Shown: positions 3,941 to 5,662 of the stretch, in pieces
Numbering within the stretch: position 1 is the first letter of the stretch
Layout of the letters: each line of letters starts with the position of its first letter
DNA from: Deltaproteobacteria bacterium
GTDB lineage: Bacteria > Myxococcota > Myxococcia > Myxococcales > 40CM-4-68-19
NCBI GenBank assembly: GCA_005879095.1
Contig: VBLM01000568.1
Location: forward strand, 1-5,662
Length of the DNA stretch: 5,662 bases
Reading direction: 5' to 3'
Program-made: the position numbers and the translations under genes
Notes under the pieces: model-generated
What the model saw: the letters and a program-made list of their open reading frames with translations, nothing else
What the model was told of the DNA's origin: nothing
The model's database searches: none

Positions 3941-5662
3941 GCGAAACCGTGGTGGTGCGCACCAGGCCGCCGCCGTTGCCGGTGATGGTCAGCGTATAGG
4001 TTCCGCTGTGTCCCTGTGCCGTCGTCACGGTGAGGGTCGCCGGCGACGAGGTCGCGCTCGGGCTGAAGCTCGCGGTTGCCCCGACCGGCAGGCCGGAGAC
4101 GCTCAGGGTCACCGTGCTCGAGAAGCCCGCGAGCGGCGTCACCGTGACCGTGTACAGGGCGGAAGAACCGGCGACGACTGACCGTGACGGCGGAGTCGCC
4201 GAGACGGTGAAGTCGGTGACGGTCACGCTCGCGGTTCCCGAGACGCCGCCGCTGGAGGCCCTCACCGTGAACGGTCCGCCGGCGGAGTTGCCGGCGCTGA
4301 ACAGGCCGGTTCCGCTGATGGTCCCGCCGCCGCTCACCGTCCAGGTGAAGGCCGGGCTCATCGGCTTGCCGAACTGGTCGGCCGCCGACGCGGTGAACTG
4401 CTGGGTCCCTCCCACCCTGACGGCCGCGCTCGCGGGCGAGACAGCGATCGAGGTCAGCGTCTGCGAGACCGTCACCGGCACGCTGCTGGTAGCGGTCAGC
4501 CCGTAGGCGTCGCGGATCGTCGCGGTCAGCGTGTAGCTGCCCGACTGCGAGAAGCCGGCCGTCGTGTTCTTCGCGCCATTGGTGCCGTTGGCGCTGAAGC
4601 TCACTGCTGCCGGTCCCGATGCCGACCAGGTGTAGGTCAAGCCAGGCTCGCCGCCATCGTCAGCACCGAGGACGCTCAGGTTGGTGGTGGCGCCCGAGAC
4701 GGGGTTCGGACTTGCCGACGCGGGGCTGGCGACCGTCGGTGCGCTGTTGGCGACGGTCACGCTCGCGGTCCCCGGAACGCCGCCGCTGGCGGCGGTGACG
4801 GTGAACGTTCCCGCCGTCGAGCCGGCGCTGAACAGGCCGCTCGCATCGATGGTCCCGCCGCCGCTCACCGACCAGGTGAAGGCCGGGGTCATCGATGCGC
4901 CGAACTGATCGGTTGCCGACGCGGTGAACTGTTGCGTCCCACCGAACGTGACGGTCGCGCTGGCGGGCGAGACCGCGATCGAAGTCACCGTCTGCGATAC
5001 CGTCGCCGCCACGCTGCTGGTGACCGTGAGGCAGCCGCCGTCCCTGATCGTCGCGGTGAACGTGTAGCTGCCCGGCCCCGAGAAGGTGGCGGTCGCGTTC
5101 TTCGCAGCATTGGTGCCGTTGGCGCTGAAGCTCACGCCGCCCGGCGGGGATGCCGACCAGGTGTAGGTCAGGTTGGCTTCGCCGCCGTCGTCCGCGCCGA
5201 GCACGCTCAGGTTCGTGGTCGCGCCGGTGACGGAACTCGGGCTCGCCGAGGCAGGGCTTACGACCGTCGGCGGGTTGTTGACCACGCTCACGCTCGCGGT
5301 TCCGGAGGCGCCGCCGCTCGATGCCCGGACCGTGAATGGCCCGCCGGCGGAGGAGCCAGCGGTGAACAGACCGGTGCCGCTGATCGACCCGCCGCCGCTC
5401 ACCGTCCATGAGAAGGCAGGACTCATCGCGGCGCCGAACTGATCCGTGGCCGAGGCGGTGAACTGCTGCGTTCCGTTCACTGGTACCGACGCGCTGGCGG
5501 GTGAGACCGAAATCGAGGCCGGCGTTTGCACGACCGTCACCGCTATCGTGCTCGTGACCGTCAGGCCGCCCGCGTCCTCGATCGTCGCCGTGAACGAGTA
5601 GCTGCCCGGCTGCGAGAAGATCGCGGTCGTGTTCTTCGAGGCGTTGGTGCCGTTCGCGCTGA
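3921..5662 (-). CDS. C-terminal part of a large repetitive surface protein with alternating Ig-like and PKD-like domains (5' end outside window)
   Basis: The frame is open from the right edge to TGA at 3923-3921, about 580 visible residues. A GTG at 5540 would give 539 residues, but the same repeat continues upstream of it (KNTTAIFSQPGSYSFTATIE), so it is not the start. Two domain types alternate. One is a bacterial Ig-like (Big_2-like) module of about 80 residues, opening SIAVSPASA and containing GTQQFTASATDQFG and GTISGTGLFSAG. The other is a PKD/cadherin-like module of about 95 residues with LGADDGGE, LTYTWSAS and GSYTFTATIRD. The C-terminal domain (4214-3924, about 97 residues; TPPSRSVVAGSSALYTVTVT) is a further beta-sandwich of a kind common in acidobacterial secreted proteins, and the protein ends within its last strand. 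Thr, Ser, Gly and Ala dominate and only one Cys is visible. An exported adhesin-like or cell-surface role is likely. The N-terminal part, which would hold any signal peptide or catalytic domain, is not in view. Confidence 0.9.
   Translation of the reverse strand, partial: SANGTNASKNTTAIFSQPGSYSFTATIEDAGGLTVTSTIAVTVVQTPASISVSPASASVPVNGTQQFTASATDQFGAAMSPAFSWTVSGGGSISGTGLFTAGSSAGGPFTVRASSGGASGTASVSVVNNPPTVVSPASASPSSVTGATTNLSVLGADDGGEANLTYTWSASPPGGVSFSANGTNAAKNATATFSGPGSYTFTATIRDGGCLTVTSSVAATVSQTVTSIAVSPASATVTFGGTQQFTASATDQFGASMTPAFTWSVSGGGTIDASGLFSAGSTAGTFTVTAASGGVPGTASVTVANSAPTVASPASASPNPVSGATTNLSVLGADDGGEPGLTYTWSASGPAAVSFSANGTNGAKNTTAGFSQSGSYTLTATIRDAYGLTATSSVPVTVSQTLTSIAVSPASAAVRVGGTQQFTASAADQFGKPMSPAFTWTVSGGGTISGTGLFSAGNSAGGPFTVRASSGGVSGTASVTVTDFTVSATPPSRSVVAGSSALYTVTVTPLAGFSSTVTLSVSGLPVGATASFSPSATSSPATLTVTTAQGHSGTYTLTITGNGGGLVRTTTVSLSVSQH
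4215..4454 (-). repeat. Third Ig-like repeat copy, unpaired
   Basis: This module opens SIAVSPASAAVRVGG and matches the Ig-like halves of the two upstream units (GTQQFTASAADQFGKPMSP, then GTISGTGLFSAG). In place of a PKD-like module it is followed directly by the distinct C-terminal domain, which marks the end of the repeat array. Confidence 0.8.
4455..5522 (-). repeat. Two tandem composite repeat units of 177-178 codons (Ig-like + PKD-like)
   Basis: Unit A (about 5522-4986) and unit B (about 4985-4455) each hold one Ig-like and one PKD-like module. A third Ig-like module (about 4454-4215) lacks a PKD partner on its C-terminal side, and a PKD-like module before unit A (from the right edge to 5523) implies that the array continues outside. 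The DNA is strongly conserved: the 28 bases at 4577-4604 recur exactly at 5108-5135, and TGCCGACCAGGTGTAGGTCA at 4620-4639 recurs exactly at 5151-5170, both 531 bp apart. The copy at the right edge is offset by 534 bp. Exact matches of this length suggest recent duplication or gene conversion. Confidence 0.85.

Noticed and set aside
4030..5442. Several + strand open frames (75-159 aa) across the repeat region
   Set aside because: They recur with the repeat period and are the complements of the - strand Ig/PKD-like modules.
5538..5540. GTG at 5540 as the real start of the Ig/PKD protein
   Set aside because: The same frame continues to the window edge and encodes another copy of the PKD-like repeat, so the gene starts outside.
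4455..5662. CRISPR array or mobile-element repeats as an explanation for the periodic sequence
   Set aside because: The period is about 531-534 bp, whole codons, and encodes continuous beta-sandwich domains. There are no short direct repeats with unique spacers and no transposase or inverted termini.

Overview
The window looks like GC-rich bacterial chromosome. An Acidobacteriota or similar deep-soil lineage is the most likely source. This rests on a eukaryotic-like Ser/Thr kinase fused through one membrane helix to a TolB/PD40-type beta-propeller, and on a long Ser/Thr/Gly-rich surface protein made of alternating bacterial Ig-like and PKD-like modules. Both architectures are common there but not exclusive, so the assignment is inference. 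Codon third positions are almost all G or C in the genes called.

Layout. (1) 1-257, + strand: the C-terminal tail of an unrecognised Thr/Ala/Pro/Lys-rich protein that starts outside the window. (2) 258-382: a short spacer with a 10-bp perfect inverted repeat, a second small palindrome and a strong ribosome binding site. (3) 383-2903, + strand: a kinase-TM-propeller gene carrying two lesions. One is an amber codon exactly where the activation segment should read SPEQ. The other is a frame change at about 1230 that joins the end of the kinase C-lobe directly to the membrane helix. (4) 2916-3110, + strand: a 64-residue peptide with a helical N-terminal half and a Pro/aromatic tail containing one Trp. 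(5) 3065-3940, + strand: a 291-residue protein with isoprenoid-synthase-like Asp-rich motifs, overlapping gene 4. (6) 3921 to the right edge, - strand: the C-terminal part of a large repetitive Ig/PKD-like protein, converging on gene 5 with a 20-bp tail-to-tail overlap.

Genes 3, 4 and 5 are packed closely enough (12-nt gap, then overlap) to be one transcription unit. The most interesting reading is the gene 4 - gene 5 pair. A small Trp-containing peptide coupled to a class I isoprenoid-synthase-like enzyme resembles in outline the ComX/ComQ pair of Bacillus, in which ComQ prenylates a Trp of the ComX precursor. This is a hypothesis from architecture and motifs only. The adjacent membrane kinase/propeller gene could have been a sensory partner, but as sequenced it is broken. 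The surface protein on the other strand appears unrelated to the operon.
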